Shown piece after piece: positions 33,930-44,034 of a stretch of 64,000 nucleotides of DNA. Every line of letters starts with the position of its first letter. Position 1 is the stretch's first letter. The notes beneath the pieces are model-generated. The model had not been told where the DNA came from. It saw only the letters and a program-made list of their open reading frames with translations, and made no database searches. The DNA is from Gracilaria gracilis (taxonomy: Eukaryota; Rhodophyta; Florideophyceae; Gracilariales; Gracilariaceae), in NCBI GenBank assembly GCA_030374805.1, contig JARGSG010000023.1, positions 1-64,000 of the forward strand. The letters are read 5' to 3'. A program made the position numbers and the translations under genes.

Positions 33930-35323
33930 ACCACGGACAGCATAGAAATCAGTCGAACTTGTTTCTAGCCTTTATCAGAAGCGTATTTGACCAAGATTTA
34001 ATTTCTAAAGAGTGTTAATTATAACTGCGGAGGACATGGACGGGAAGAGATACAATGAGTGGCATCAGAATACGACTGGTCGTCATCGTTCCGCCTGATG
34101 GGTTTAAATTGTTGTCACATTCTGAAAACCGGTACAAGGGTAACGACGACTACAGGCGTTATCCAAACAGAAAAAGATATAAGTACTTCGTCTTTGTCAC
34201 CTTGAAGCCTTCAGCTTTTGTACACGGTGAACGAGACGGTTTTAAAATTGCGAATCTGCCAGAACAAAAGAGTAGTTTTCTGCGGTATTCTAGGCAATGG
34301 CATTTCGATACAAACTGCTTGTGATAAGGCCGTACCTTATTGTTTAAAGCTCAGTAATGAGGTGACATAACTCATTCGAAGCTAGAATGAGCTGGAATAA
34401 GAGTTTGCAAGGAAAAACTCTGGACGCTTTGAGAACGGTAATTGCGTGTGAATGCTTTTGATTTTTGCATCACTTGAAGGAAGACGTTGCTCCGAGTAAA
34501 CAAGGTACTAGAAATGGTTTAAGAGATTGGCTGTTGACGTATTCGTTTCATGCTTGCACAGATTGACGTTGGTTCAAGAGTTTTTGGATGAACTCGTATG
34601 CTAATGTTGCTTATCTGGCTTATCTGGTTCAGTGTGCTTAGTCATGAGCGGTGACAAGATCAGAAGTTTCGACACATGGCATGTAGGAAGTTCGTCGGCT
34701 ATTGCTCGTTAACAATATGGCCGTGTGCAGTAGACCGGATTACATTCGGTGACAAATCAGTCGCAAGAGCAAAAGCTTATGCACATAACATGTTTGAAGA
34801 GATGTAGAACAGGGGCATATATGGAAATGTTTGTTGGCTCCAAGCGGCAAGTGACAGATTTTTCAAGAAGGTTTGGCGCGAGAGCGGGCGGCGGGGAACG
34901 AGGGGCGGAGATTTCCATTACAGCTAAGCTATTCACTGTTAGCGCGCTGTACTTGATGATGAAGGCATCACGTTTGCTTGAAATGTTGTTGGGCGCTGTT
35001 AGAGACGGCTTGTGTTCTTTTGGTGGCTTACTACTGGTCCCAGCGGAAGTCGAAACACAAGCACGGCTGGGGAAATGAAGATGGGAAGCTCTCATTGACG
35101 TGGGTTTGGGGCAATAGCGAAGAAAATTCAAGCTTGTGTGCAGCAAATATCTTGCCATAGGGATGCGCCTTACTTGCGTTGGGGTCTCGACGGGTAAGGG
35201 TGGGATAAGAGATGGGACGACACGTAATGTTATGTAGCTATAGCTAGGCTGGGGGCTGAAGATGGGGGTGATGGTTGATGACAAGCTACATGGCTGTGGT
35301 GTTGTTATATATACATGGGGCGG
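33930..35323. other. intergenic, no supported gene
   Basis: Moderately AT-rich. The longest frame (minus 35425-34757) begins inside the LTR of the next element and is Ser/Pro-rich without domains, so it is judged spurious. The last 60 bases contain GT/AT-rich sequence into which the next element inserted. Confidence 0.35.
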
Positions 35324-35631
35324 TGTTGATCCACCTTGCAGACAAGGCGATCTTGACAGCAGTTGCACCTCCAAAAGCTGGGTTGCTAAATGCAAATTGC
35401 ACGCAAGCAACCCACGCAGAATCAAGTTTGAATCAGAAGCACTGCCACCTACGAATCGTAGGTGGCAGGTTGAGAACGTCTACTTAATAAACAATTCCAG
35501 ATTCTCCACAGGAGGTCTGGGGGCATCCGCATCACCGCGGAACTACCTCTGTGCCCGATCTCTTGCCTTTGCGTCCTTTTTTCTTTCCGTAGCGCGAGCG
35601 CGTGGCGATGACAAACCTAGACGGACCAACA
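35324..35631 (+). repeat. 5' LTR of the non-autonomous element, 308 bp
   Basis: Contains a perfect hairpin (35442-35468) and, about 20 bases later, AATAAA near 35488, a possible polyadenylation signal. It is followed at once by AAGCGCTTTGG. Confidence 0.85.
35442..35468. repeat. perfect 13-bp hairpin inside the LTR
   Basis: CTGCCACCTACGA, one base, then its exact reverse complement. The copy in the right LTR (37360-37386) is identical. It lies just before the likely poly(A) signal and so would be at the end of the transcript. Confidence 0.8.
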
Positions 35632-36779
35632 AAGCGCTTTGGCTTTTTCTGAAGAGCATCTCGTCAAGTGTTTGTTTTGCTGCGCACCGGAAGATGGACT
35701 CAACCTGAACCTACTCGATAGAGTGGAATATAGATCGACAAGGGGCGCCGCAGAGACAGGACATATCTACGGGGATCATGAACCGCTATTCCAAAGATCA
35801 GGGGTCATTGCTCCGTCATGGACGTGCACCGTGTACAAAGAACGTCTAACAGTAGCTGCCGTGATGGAAAACGGCTGGATGCCGCGGGAACACTGTGAGA
35901 GGCCTAATTGAAAGGCCTCACGGGGCTATCCGTCACAATACAATACATCAGAAGAGCCCAGAGCAAAGAGCAGTTGTGGGAAGCTGTCGGGATGTTTTAT
36001 CGATTGCCATGCACCCTTTCGAAGACCGAGTGCCCTCGGGCGAAAGAACAGTCGCAGAGCAGTAAGAAACTGTGGCAGGCTCCCAAGGAACTGCCTCACT
36101 TGATGTCCGGCATTTCGAAGTCGATTGGTGTGGCAGAGCATCCACCATCAGTGAAATCTACAGGAGGCCTTCTGAAGCGCTGTGCCTGGATGTCCCGCAA
36201 TCGTTTGGAGTCGAAAGGCCTAGCGTCGAAAAACACTGGAGCTGGAAGAGCTATGAGAGACTCTTGGCCAAAACATGACGAGCTGCATGCAGCAGCGAAA
36301 GGCTGCGGAACCAAATGGACACCGCAAACGGCGGGTAGTACCAAGATATTTCTCATTTTTCAACGTTGAATGAACCACGCGCGGTAGTAGTGACCCATTT
36401 ACGAAGCGTAGTCCCTATTAGGACCGCCTGCAACTGCAATGTCGTAGTAATGGGTGAAAGGCGAGCATCTGCGGGATTGTGAGGACTTGATGGTTTACAA
36501 TTCAATTCGATACGGCATCATCCACCAATTGAAGCGATGATCCTGCATCAGGAACAGGATACAAAGGTCTGGAACAGGGAAGTAACACCATGTGGACGTG
36601 CCTAGACCACTATGCGTTCGATTGAAAGAACCGGCTTGCCCACGCTGATCATGAACATGCCTCAAGCAGCTGGATGGGAAAATGTACTTTGACCACGCTG
36701 CAGAGATTGCACTCGAAGATACCTGATTGGATAGGAAACCAGTGGCTACGTTCATATAACTGCTTTTACAGCCGGGAAA

Positions 36780-37135
36780 GTCGCTGAGCCAGCGCATAAT
36801 GGCTAGTAGCCATGAAGTCGCTGAGTCAGCGCAAAACGGCTTGAAGCCACAAAGACGCTGTAGTCAGCGCAGAACGGCTAGCGGCCGGGTAAGACTCTGA
36901 GTCAGCGCAGAACGGCAAGTTGCCGGAAAGACGCTGTAGTCAGCGCAGAACGGCTAGTGGCCGGGTAAGACGCTGAGTCAGCGCAGAACGGCAAGTTGCC
37001 GGAAAGATGCTGTAGTCAGCGCAGAACGGCTAGCAGCCAGGTAAGACGCTGTAGTCAGCGCAGAACGGCTAGCAGCCGAGTAAGACGCTGAGTCAACGCA
37101 GAACGGTTTGAAACCGGAAAGACGCTGTAGAGAGC
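36780..37135 (+). repeat. tandem array of nine hairpin-pair units, alternating 37 and 39 bp
   Basis: Nine full units and a partial tenth follow one another. Each has stem 1, CGCTG...CAGCG with a 3- or 4-base loop, the spacer CAGAA, stem 2 of the form CGGCA...TGCCG, and a purine linker (GAAA or GGTAA). The two unit types mostly alternate. Stem 2 varies on both sides together: GGCT/AGCC, CGGCA/TGCCG, CGGTTT/AAACCG, TGGCT/AGCCA. It lies in the interior of the non-autonomous LTR element about 100 bp before the right LTR. No ORF runs through it. Confidence 0.85.
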
Positions 37136-37241
37136 GCATGTTGTAGCGTAACACGAACGGCGTAACATTAAGCTGGTGTGATGTGCAACTACTTGTCATT
37201 TAACATGACCAATACTCTTGGAGCATTGCCCATGGGGGCAG

Positions 37242-37563
37242 TGTTGATCCACCTTGCAGACAAGGCGATCTTGACAGCAGTTGCACCTCCAAAAGCTGGG
37301 TTGCTAAATGCAAATTGCACGCAAGCAACCCACGCAGAATCAAGTTTGAATCAGAAGCACTGCCACCTACGAATCGTAGGTGGCAGGTTGAGAACGTCTA
37401 CTTAATAAACAATTCCAGATTCTCCACAGGAGGTCTGGGGGCATCCGCATCACCGCGGAACTACCTCTGTGCCCGATCTCTTGCCTTTGCGTCCTCCTTT
37501 CTTTCCGTAGCGCGAGCGCGTGGCGATGACAAACCTAGACGGACCAACCTAGACGGACCAACA
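37242..37563 (+). repeat. 3' LTR of the non-autonomous element, 322 bp
   Basis: Matches the left LTR almost base for base, with a CC for TT change near 37496 and a duplicated CCTAGACGGACCAA at its end. Confidence 0.85.
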
Positions 37564-37918
37564 GGCGGGCAGCGGCGCGGTATTGGTGCAAATGCGAGCG
37601 AAACCTCTTTTTATGCTCATCATTGCACTGGATTTGCGCGCCGAGTGGCGGTTGCGCGAGCGGAGTGCGGCGCGCAGATTTTTTGGATTTGTGTGTGTGT
37701 TTGGCTGCGTTTTCTATAAACATTTATTGTTCGAATCGAGTCTGTTCTCCAGTGGAAGATCTTTTTAGCTTTGGAAAGAAAGAGGGTGGTGGACGCCTAC
37801 TTAGCGCGTCACCAAGAGTCAGCAAAGCTGATCTCTTGCATCCTGAGCTAAAAGATCAGTATTGTTCTCATTCCCGCAAACGTTTCACTTAGAAAAAGAA
37901 CACCGATCTTGCTCGAGC
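37564..37918. other. short intergenic stretch, no gene
   Basis: Starts with the GGCGG target copy, then GC-rich sequence passing into AT-rich sequence with a GT repeat near 37690. No domain-bearing frame. Confidence 0.35.
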
Positions 37919-39664
37919 TTAGTCTGGCCTAGAAGGCTCATCTGCAGCATTTTGCCCTGATGGTATATGCAAGAGGCCCATACGTAAGTTTGAAGCAATG
38001 AATAGCGATGCCATTCTCCTACAGCGTAGAAGAACAGGAATAGATGAAGACCTATCTTTCAGAAAGGCTCCAAAAGTAGCCGATGAGTCTGTATATGAAA
38101 TGCACCGAGCACTGTGCATGCCTTTGTGAATCAACCAAGCCAGACACATAAGAGAAGTTGTAGCTTCGAGTCCGTTTATAGGTTCAGACTTATTCCATTT
38201 ATGCACAAATGCAAGTTTCCAATCTATGAGCGCATATAAACTTGAAATAGAAGATTTGAGCTCCTTAAAAATTTCCATGTCTTGCCACAAAACATGTCTG
38301 TAACGCTGAGATAGAATCCAGAACTGCTCGCAGATTTCGTGTGGAACAACGGCGAACATGGTTGCTCCTGCGACATTTGAGGCGTCAAACGTGATCAGAA
38401 TATTTGAACTTGCTAGTCCAGGGCTGGCAGATGCCGTGGGAAGAATTCGTGAAAGCAGAGATACTTCGCGCTTAGCAGAAGGAGATAAGAGGCATGGAGA
38501 AGTGATTGGGGAGTGTGTGAGCTTAAAAACGAAATTGAAGACGGATAACATGGGTCGGCTCAGTAGGGCTGCCCAAGTTGAATTGCCAATGATAGATTCC
38601 CATTGTAGATGATCGATTTCAGTTGCCCTAGAGAGAGCATTAAGAGTGGGTTGCAGTTTTTCCAGCTTTCACTGTGCAGGGTAAATCTTGTTGAGATTGA
38701 GGTTCCAAACACAGCCAATGAACGGTACTTCGGTAGTTATGACTTGGTCAAAGAGAAAAGACTTTGATGGCTTGATTGGGAGTCCCGCAGCAGCAAAAAT
38801 TGTCCGCATTATCCTGTAGAGTAATAAAAGGCGTCGTGAAGGCCAATTATCGACGACGACAGCAATGTCGTCAATAATGTGTTGCAGAAGAACATTGGAT
38901 TCCTCGAGGAGAACGGGGCGTTCTGCGCAAGAAAAGGGATGACTCTAGCCTGACCAGGTGGTGCTAAACATGATTGCCGAAATATGTGGAAACTGTCTTG
39001 AAGAAGCTTAGCGGCAAATGTGTGATTGATGTAAACCGACCACTTGAATCCCATGGACATGGAGTCCTGACAAGGGCGAAGTGTAGTATGAGGACCAATT
39101 TCTGCGGGAAAGCTCATTGCTATGTAGGAAGAGAGTTTTGGGGAAAGTCCCGCAAGCTGGACCTTCGATAGTGGGAAGAGCTTTGCTAGACATTCGGGTA
39201 AAACTATGTTATAGAACATGCTGGCTACATCGAAGTAGAAGGCCGATAGAGAGGTCGAAGCCGTGCTAATTGCATCGAAAAGGTCGATGTTTGGCAAAGA
39301 TGTGTAAGGTGGGTCAGGCAGAAGCTGGTTCTGTATTCTGGGCCATGAGATGAGACGGTCGTCTTCCATGGACTTTGTGACAGCAAACAGTGTTAGCTGC
39401 AGAGTGTCTGCCAGTTTGTGGTACGACGGCGATTCTTCGGACACGAGAGACCATGATATCATACCGGGAAAGTGAAGCCTTTCAAGAAGGGTTAGATATT
39501 CTTGCCGACTGGCATATGTGAAAAAAGGAGGAAGCGATCTTCAACTGTCGCGTGGAGGATGTGAAGAAAAGCTGGCAGTAGAGACTGCTCTCAAAGAGGT
39601 AAGGTGTGGAGTCTTTGAATAAATGCCTAATATCATGTGGAAGCCGCAAGACCCAGTGAGCAGA
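37919..39664 (-). pseudogene. DIRS-like reverse transcriptase and RNase H
   Basis: Seen: LPHDIRHLFKDSTPYLF near the start; the palm motif SAFYFDVASMFYNIVLP; SMGFKWSVYINHTFA; the catalytic HIIDDIAVVVDN; GLPIKPSKSFLF; then the RNase H part with ILITFDASNVAGA, YTDSSATFGAF and the end HIPSGQNAADEPSRPD. Breaks: frame slips near 39475 and 38900 and a lone TGA at 38669-38671 (in YPAQ-stop-KLEKL, where the frame continues for over 200 codons). The catalytic pair is IDD rather than the common YxDD. Confidence 0.8.
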
Positions 39665-40050
39665 CCCTAGGAAAAAACTTTTTATAAATCGCGCACTACG
39701 TTTTGCAAAAAGTAACAAATGGCGTAGAAAACTTTTGTTTTTATTGAAGAGATGGCGTATAAATTCCATGCCTTACGCCATTTAGCAGTCTAACTGGGCG
39801 TACAAACAATGAATAAGTTTTCAGCACTCGTATTCGAGGTATTAAGTTTTGTTCTATATTTGTACGCCATTTATAGAAAGTGTCAAAAATGGCGTAAATC
39901 TTTGTCTAGATCAGGCTATAAATGGCGGTGAAATGGCGTAATGCATGGAATATATACGCCATGTCTTCAATAAAAACAAAAGTTTTCTACGCCATTTGTT
40001 ACTTTTTGCAAAACGTAGTGCGCCATTTATAAAAAGTTTTTTTCCTAGGG
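39665..40050. mobile_element. foldback MITE copy A, 386 bp, with 3-bp target duplication
   Basis: Ends CCCTAGGAAAAAAC and the exact inverse; inverted arms of nearly 190 bp fill almost the whole element, rich in the word ATGGCGTA / TACGCCAT. AGA lies directly outside on both sides (39662-39664, 40051-40053). Removing the MITE and one AGA joins DPSPS to AHWVLRLP in frame, so the insertion point is exact. Confidence 0.85.
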
Positions 40051-41889
40051 AGATGGACTTGGATCTCGGGGACTTCTTGCTGGTGGAAGCGCTATGCGAG
40101 ATGGGTTGATCCATTTGAAGACACCGAGAGCCAACGTTGGAGAAGGATCCTCGAATATGAGAGGGAAATAATCTTCATTGTATATAGGCGATTGAAAATG
40201 CAAACCATTTGGGGAAAGTGCTTTGACATTCTCTTCAATTATATGGCTTGGATTGAAGCGAAGGAACTCCACAATGAAGGATTGCGCTGAAGCTTGCGAG
40301 TAGGATGGAGTCCGGGCAACATTAGAAATTCGCGATGATAACGGCCCTTGATAGAGATAGTTAAGAGCGCTGATAACCGTGTTAGCACGAGAATTGGGCG
40401 TAGGAACAAGGGGAATAGGGAAGGGAACAGAAGATGAGCCTTTAGCCCTGTAGTATTCAGTTTCGAGCAAATCTGTGCTTGTCTCTTGGCGTTTGAGCTT
40501 CGTCTTTCACTGGTCTGTGGTGTGCGGTGGTCCGGAGCTGGAGTTCTTTCGCGTGGGACTTTTGAATTGTCTTGATAGAAGTCAGTCGCTTCTTCTTCAT
40601 AGATATTTTTCGTCTGACGGCTTTCTCGAGTTCCTGTGAGCGGAGTATTCCTTGGGGGACAGTTTTGAGAAGGTGATGAACTTCTTTCCAGGCATCGCGA
40701 CGGTGGATGTGGACGCCAGTTCATAGGTCTTCCTGAACCCTGAGTATGGCATAAAGGCGCCTCAGACCCACTTCCAGCGACGGGCGTTGCTCCAGAGCTT
40801 GTTTGGGAGAGTCGTGAATCAGCATTTCGAGATGTGTCATCCTGGCGAGGCTCATGGCCTCCAATTCCGGAGCTGTCGGATGAACGCTTTCCAGCCTCTT
40901 CCAATGCTGGAAATGGCGCTGCTGAAAGTTCATTACATCTGTGCCTTGAGGTATGAGAAGGGAAAGAATAAATGGTCCCACTAACTCCTCTACATTGAGA
41001 GTGGTTGCCATTATACCCTTTCCCGGATATTGAGCTAATGTACTTCTGTGCGCATTAGATACGCCGATAAAAAAACTCTTCGGATTAAGAACAGACTTCT
41101 TCTTCTTAGTTGGTCGAACGTTATCGTCTTCTTCAGAGTTGTCAGGGTCTTGGTTGTCGAGATAAGGCTGAGCTAACGCAGTGGGTATGGAAAAGGGTTT
41201 TTAGGCTGAACTACAGCCGAAGAAGGTAGTGTGGCGGGCTTAATGGGGTTTGGAATATGGTGGGCGTGTTCTCGACTCACCTCTTTGAAAGCCAACATAA
41301 GCCAAGAAAGAGCAATAGATGTAGCTTCGAATGCGTTGCTTTCGGGAATTGACCGAGGTTTAAGAGCCGGGTCTACTTTAAGAGCTGAGTTCATGAGCGC
41401 CATAAGTTTGGCGAGTTGTTCACGAGCCATCACCATGACTTGCTCCGGGGTCATCTTCATGAGCTTATCGAGATTAGAACGGCCATGAGGAGTTCCGGAG
41501 CTCTGTCCAGCGGTAACCTCAAGGTCGCGAAGGCGAAAAATATCAGCTAAGAGCTGATCTCTAGATGGATATGGGCCAAGACTGCTGCGGATTCCTGTAG
41601 GAGCGCTCTGTGAGATGGTCAGAAGCTGACCGGCATTAAGAGTAGTAAGAAAGAAGTGCGGGCTTTTGAATCGAAGATTCCCGTAAAGAGGAAGAACATG
41701 TTCCGGAGCGGAGGGAGGTGTCTCAGAAATCGGAACGGCGCCCGGGGAAATCAGGAAAGTAGGATTCTGTGAGGAGAGAGTGTCGGAAGGCGGGTTTGGT
41801 ATGGGTTGCGAGGTGGAAGGGGCATCAGGTAATTCAGATCCAGGTGGATTCATTGCAGATAGAAGGCTTATCGATGAAAGATTTTCCAA
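40051..41889 (-). pseudogene. gag-like protein of the DIRS-like element
   Basis: Begins MENLSSISLLSAMNPPG (41889) with a Pro/Ser-rich N-terminus, then a helical segment (LDKLMKMTPEQVMVMAREQL, ALSWLMLAFKEVSREHAHH). A one-base slip near 41180 leads to a part with a basic KKKKSVLNPKSFF run and LVGPFILSLLIPQGTDVM. A lone TGA lies at 40721-40723, and further slips near 40690 and 40480 lead to NTVISALNYLYQGPLSS and FIVEFLRFNPSHI. No zinc knuckle was found. Assigned by position and by typical gag-like composition, not by a diagnostic motif. Confidence 0.5.
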
Positions 41890-41957
41890 GGAGACTGACG
41901 CAAATAAAGAAGTGAAAGATGTTCGGATGTGTAAGGGGAGAGAAGAACTGGGTGAGC

Positions 41958-42825
41958 TTAAAGGTGGATGATGAAAAAGAAAAAGGAGGGTAGGGTCCGC
42001 CCATATTGAAAAGCAAGGCGAAGGATGATTGAATTAGATCCGAGTGTATTTGGAGGAAACACGCGCCGGGGGCGCTTCAATGAAGCCCAAGAAGGATCTA
42101 AAAGACTTTGAGCACTTGAGCGGATGCGTTCCTGCGCGGCACGTGGAATTTTCACGTTCAGTACCCAGGACTTGCCATTGTCAACATAATACCGAAGGGA
42201 AGTGAGGGACTTCCAGCGCCCGTTAATAGCTATTTGGTCGACAGAAATCCCTTTGATATAATCCTCGTTGGCCTTACCAATGCGCGCGGAGTGAGTCGTT
42301 AGTTTCGCATCCGATATGTGAAATGTAGCAGCAACTGATTTGATACAATTTTGGTAAGCCCGGTAGGTGGGATGAGGAGCGAACAGAATCTCGTGATGGT
42401 TAGCATTGCGGTATGTGGAGAGAAAGGCTACTATTTGTAGATCTGATATGGCCACGAACTGCAGCCTGTCCGTTTTGCGAAAAGTTTCAAGCGTCAATGA
42501 TATTGACTCCGGCGATATCAGGGCCATAGAGAGATAAACGGATGTCACCGGGGAGAGCAACATGTTCCCATCGAAGCTTTAGGGCTTCAAAGACTCTCAA
42601 ATATGCTCCAAATAATATAAGCAGCACCGCGGCTCTTGTGACAGCGTCCCTTGTCGCCACTGCGTGCGCAAATGCTAGTACCATCTGTTTTATAAGTAGG
42701 ACAGAGCAGAAAGATGGTTTAATATGTTTCCAGCCTGCAATGCACCTGTGGGTCAAACCCAAATTATTCCGCAAAGACGTTAACATCAATAGCAGCATAC
42801 AAAGAAGGTTGAACATTTCTTGTCT
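41958..42825 (-). pseudogene. tyrosine recombinase of the DIRS-like element
   Basis: Family role: joins the circular cDNA of DIRS elements to the genome. Seen: LFGAYLRVFEALKLRWEHV holds the first catalytic Arg; LTTHSARIGKANEDY holds the His-x-x-Arg pair; INGRWKSLTSLRYYVDNG holds the Trp/His position and the nucleophile Tyr. A frame slip lies near 42490. The N-terminal part is interrupted by MITE copy B; minus-strand frame 43495-43258 beyond that MITE may be its lost N-terminus (LPALSGYLWLDSRQL) but no target duplication confirms it. Confidence 0.75.
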
Positions 42826-43257
42826 CCCTAGGAAAAAACTTTTTATAAATGGCGCACTACGTTTTGCAAAGTAACAAATGGCGTAGAAAACTTTTGTTTT
42901 TATTGAAGAGATGGCGTATAAATTCCATGCTTTACGCCATTTCACCACCATTTATAGCATGATATAGACAAAGATTTACGCCATTTTGGACACTTTTCAT
43001 AAATGGCGTACAAAAAATGAATAAGTTTTCAGCACTCGTGTTCGAGGTAATAAGTTTTGTTCTTTATTTGTACGCCTTTTATAAAAAGTGTCAAAAATGG
43101 CGTAAATCTTTGTCTAGATCATGCTATGAATGGCGGTGAAATGGCGTAATGCATGGAATTCATACGCCATCTCTTCAATAAAAACAAAAGTTTTCTACGC
43201 CATTTGTTACTTTTTGCAAAACGTAGTACGCCATTTATAAAAAGTTTTTTCTTAGGG
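42826..43257. mobile_element. foldback MITE copy B, 432 bp
   Basis: Same family as copy A, with CCCTAGG at the left and a changed CTTAGGG at the right end. Its long arms repeat the TACGCCAT words. Flanking 3-mers (TCT and AAA) do not match. Confidence 0.8.
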
Positions 43258-43449
43258 AAAATGGTGCGAGAGGGAAGGAATTTGAGGAATGTTTCGTTCC
43301 GCTGAGAAGTACATGAGGGTAGGAAATTCGTGGAGTGCTGTGCGGATGGCCTGTAGAGATCAGTGACGACGCGGAGGTAGAGAGGCTGCAATTGGCGAGA
43401 GTCAAGCCATAAGTAGCCACTGAGCGCTGGGAGCTCTCTATGGCTGGGA

Positions 43450-43495
43450 TCTTTATAACAAGCCACGCACGATCTCCATAACAAGCCACCCACGA
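43450..43495. repeat. two 23-bp direct repeats
   Basis: 43450-43472 and 43473-43495 match at 20 of 23 bases (core ATAACAAGCCAC). A related ATAACAACCAGGCAC lies at about 44005-44020 on the other side of MITE copy C, suggesting a subterminal repeat zone before the second Tnp2 gene. Confidence 0.55.
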
Positions 43496-43562
43496 TATGA
43501 CGGTTGCACTACCTACCCAGACCAATTTCAATTGTTGCAAATTCAGAGCGCATATGCGTGTA

Positions 43563-43996
43563 CCCTAGGAAAAAACTTTTTATAAATGGCGCACTACGTT
43601 TTGCAAAAAGTAACAAATGGCGTAGAAAACTTTTGTTTTTATTGAAGAGATGGCGTATAAATTCCATGCTTTACGCCATTTCACCGCCATTTATATCATG
43701 ATCTAGAAAAAGATTTACGCTATTTTTGACACTTTTCGTAAATGACATACAAACAATGAATAAGTTTTCAGCACTCGTATTCGATGTATTAAGTTTTGTT
43801 CTATATTTGTACGCCATTTATAGAAAGTGTCAAAAATGGCGTAAATCTTTGTCTAGATCATGCTATAAATGGCGGTGAAATGCCGTAATGCATGGAATTT
43901 ATACGCCATGTCTTCAATAAAAACAAACGTTTTCTACGCCATTTGTTACTTTTTGCAAAACGTAGTGCGCCATTTATAAGGAGTTTTTTCCTAGGG
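43563..43996. mobile_element. foldback MITE copy C, 434 bp
   Basis: Ends CCCTAGGAAAAAAC and TTTTTTCCTAGGG; inverted arms as in copies A and B. No matching 3-bp flanks (GTA and GAG). It lies between the DIRS-like element and the second Tnp2 gene. Confidence 0.8.
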
Positions 43997-44034
43997 GAGT
44001 GCTTATAACAACCAGGCACTCTTCATAGCAAATC

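Larger units (their letters stand above)
35324..37563 (+). mobile_element. complete non-autonomous LTR retroelement, 2,240 bp
   Basis: LTRs at 35324-35631 and 37242-37563 both start TGTTGATCC and end GGACCAACA, are nearly identical, and are flanked by an exact 5-bp target duplication GGCGG (35319-35323 and 37564-37568). The right LTR has a 14-bp internal duplication near its end. The 1,610-bp interior has no reverse transcriptase, integrase or gag motif, only unassigned frames (for example 35908-36369). A purine tract, GGGGGCAG, precedes the right LTR as a polypurine tract would, giving plus-strand polarity. Near-identical LTRs indicate a young insertion moved by enzymes from elsewhere. Confidence 0.85.
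37919..43495 (-). mobile_element. DIRS-like tyrosine-recombinase retroelement, decayed
   Basis: All parts are on the minus strand: tyrosine recombinase (42825-41958), gag-like protein (41889-40051), reverse transcriptase and RNase H (39664-37919). The combination of reverse transcriptase with a tyrosine recombinase and no DDE integrase is specific to the DIRS order. The recombinase lies before gag instead of after RNase H, the usual DIRS place. Two foldback MITEs interrupt the body. End repeats were not identified. Confidence 0.7.

Noticed and set aside
34757..35425. 222-codon minus-strand ORF
   Set aside because: It begins inside an LTR, is Ser/Pro-rich without domains, and its LTR part recurs at 37.3 kb without the rest.
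36780..37135. CRISPR array
   Set aside because: Units are adjacent with no unique spacers, both halves are repeated, the host is a eukaryote and no cas genes exist.
35324..37563. Retrozyme with hammerhead ribozymes
   Set aside because: Size and lack of protein genes fit, but no CTGATGA core with a matching GAAA arm was found in LTRs or interior.
41231..41488. Plus-strand ORF over the gag-like gene
   Set aside because: Antisense shadow of the minus-strand frame that continues on both sides.
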